DNA of 23,620 nucleotides. It comes from Ruminococcaceae bacterium UBA5396 (GTDB lineage: Bacteria > Bacillota > Clostridia > Oscillospirales > Acutalibacteraceae). The position numbers were made by a program, and so were the translations under genes. The stretch covers positions 1 through 23,620 of the forward strand of contig DHOG01000061.1 of the NCBI GenBank assembly GCA_002410715.1, given 5' to 3'. Positions 23,573 through 23,620 of the stretch are shown one piece after another. Each line of letters starts with the position of its first letter. The stretch's first letter is position 1. Below the pieces are notes generated by a model. The model was not told the DNA's origin, made no database searches, and worked only from the letters and a program-made list of their open reading frames with translations.

Positions 23573-23620
23573 ATACTTTAACTATGAAAGTCATTTTCTA
23601 ACCACTCCCTCCGGCACTCC

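Noticed and set aside
1..23620. CRISPR arrays, tRNA or rRNA genes, insertion sequences, prophage genes
   Set aside because: No regularly spaced direct repeats, cloverleaf sequences, transposase or integrase motifs, or phage proteins were seen on either strand.

Overview
The window looks like a chromosomal core region of an anaerobic, spore-forming, rod-shaped Firmicute of the class Clostridia, most likely an Oscillospiraceae (clostridial cluster IV) relative. This is inferred from gene content and order: a superoxide reductase plus rubredoxin (anaerobe oxygen defence), a BofA homologue (sporulation), mreBCD with a class B PBP (rod shape), a DUF4321 gene next to maf, moderate GC, frequent TTG/GTG starts with strong GGAGG-type ribosome binding sites, and palindromic intergenic repeats. 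No phage, plasmid, CRISPR, tRNA or rRNA feature was seen.

Layout. 1-1040: the possible end of an incoming gene, hairpins, a minus-strand desulfoferrodoxin with a clear promoter, and a divergent 68-aa protein in its own small transcription unit. 1134-8013: sbcD-sbcC (DNA end and hairpin processing, 4-nt overlap), then zapA (Z-ring) and a U32-family protein (tRNA/rRNA hydroxylation type). 8104-9446: dut, a DUF4321 membrane protein and maf. 9524-14516: a good promoter with a structured leader, then mreB, mreC, mreD and a class B penicillin-binding protein, i.e. the cell-elongation set. 14676-14837: a 53-aa rubredoxin followed by a strong terminator.

15068-18184 (minus): a three-gene ABC operon consisting of a membrane-anchored protein, an ATPase and an ABC-2 type permease. 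18380-18912 (minus): a DUF2508/YaaL-like gene and bofA, ending at a strong terminator. 19123-21829 (plus): an ECF sigma factor translationally coupled to a large membrane-anchored beta-propeller protein, a probable signalling pair. 21892-23401 (minus): two cyclophilin-type peptidyl-prolyl isomerases in tandem, one cytosolic and one a lipoprotein, convergent to the sigma pair across a bidirectional terminator.

Most of the window is conserved housekeeping. The parts most worth following up are the sigma/beta-propeller pair, the ABC operon with its unassigned anchored protein, a family of palindromic repeats with sequence-variable but still pairing arms, the structured leader and gap around mreB, and the tandem cyclophilins with unusual insertions. 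No intergenic stretch exceeds 300 bases.
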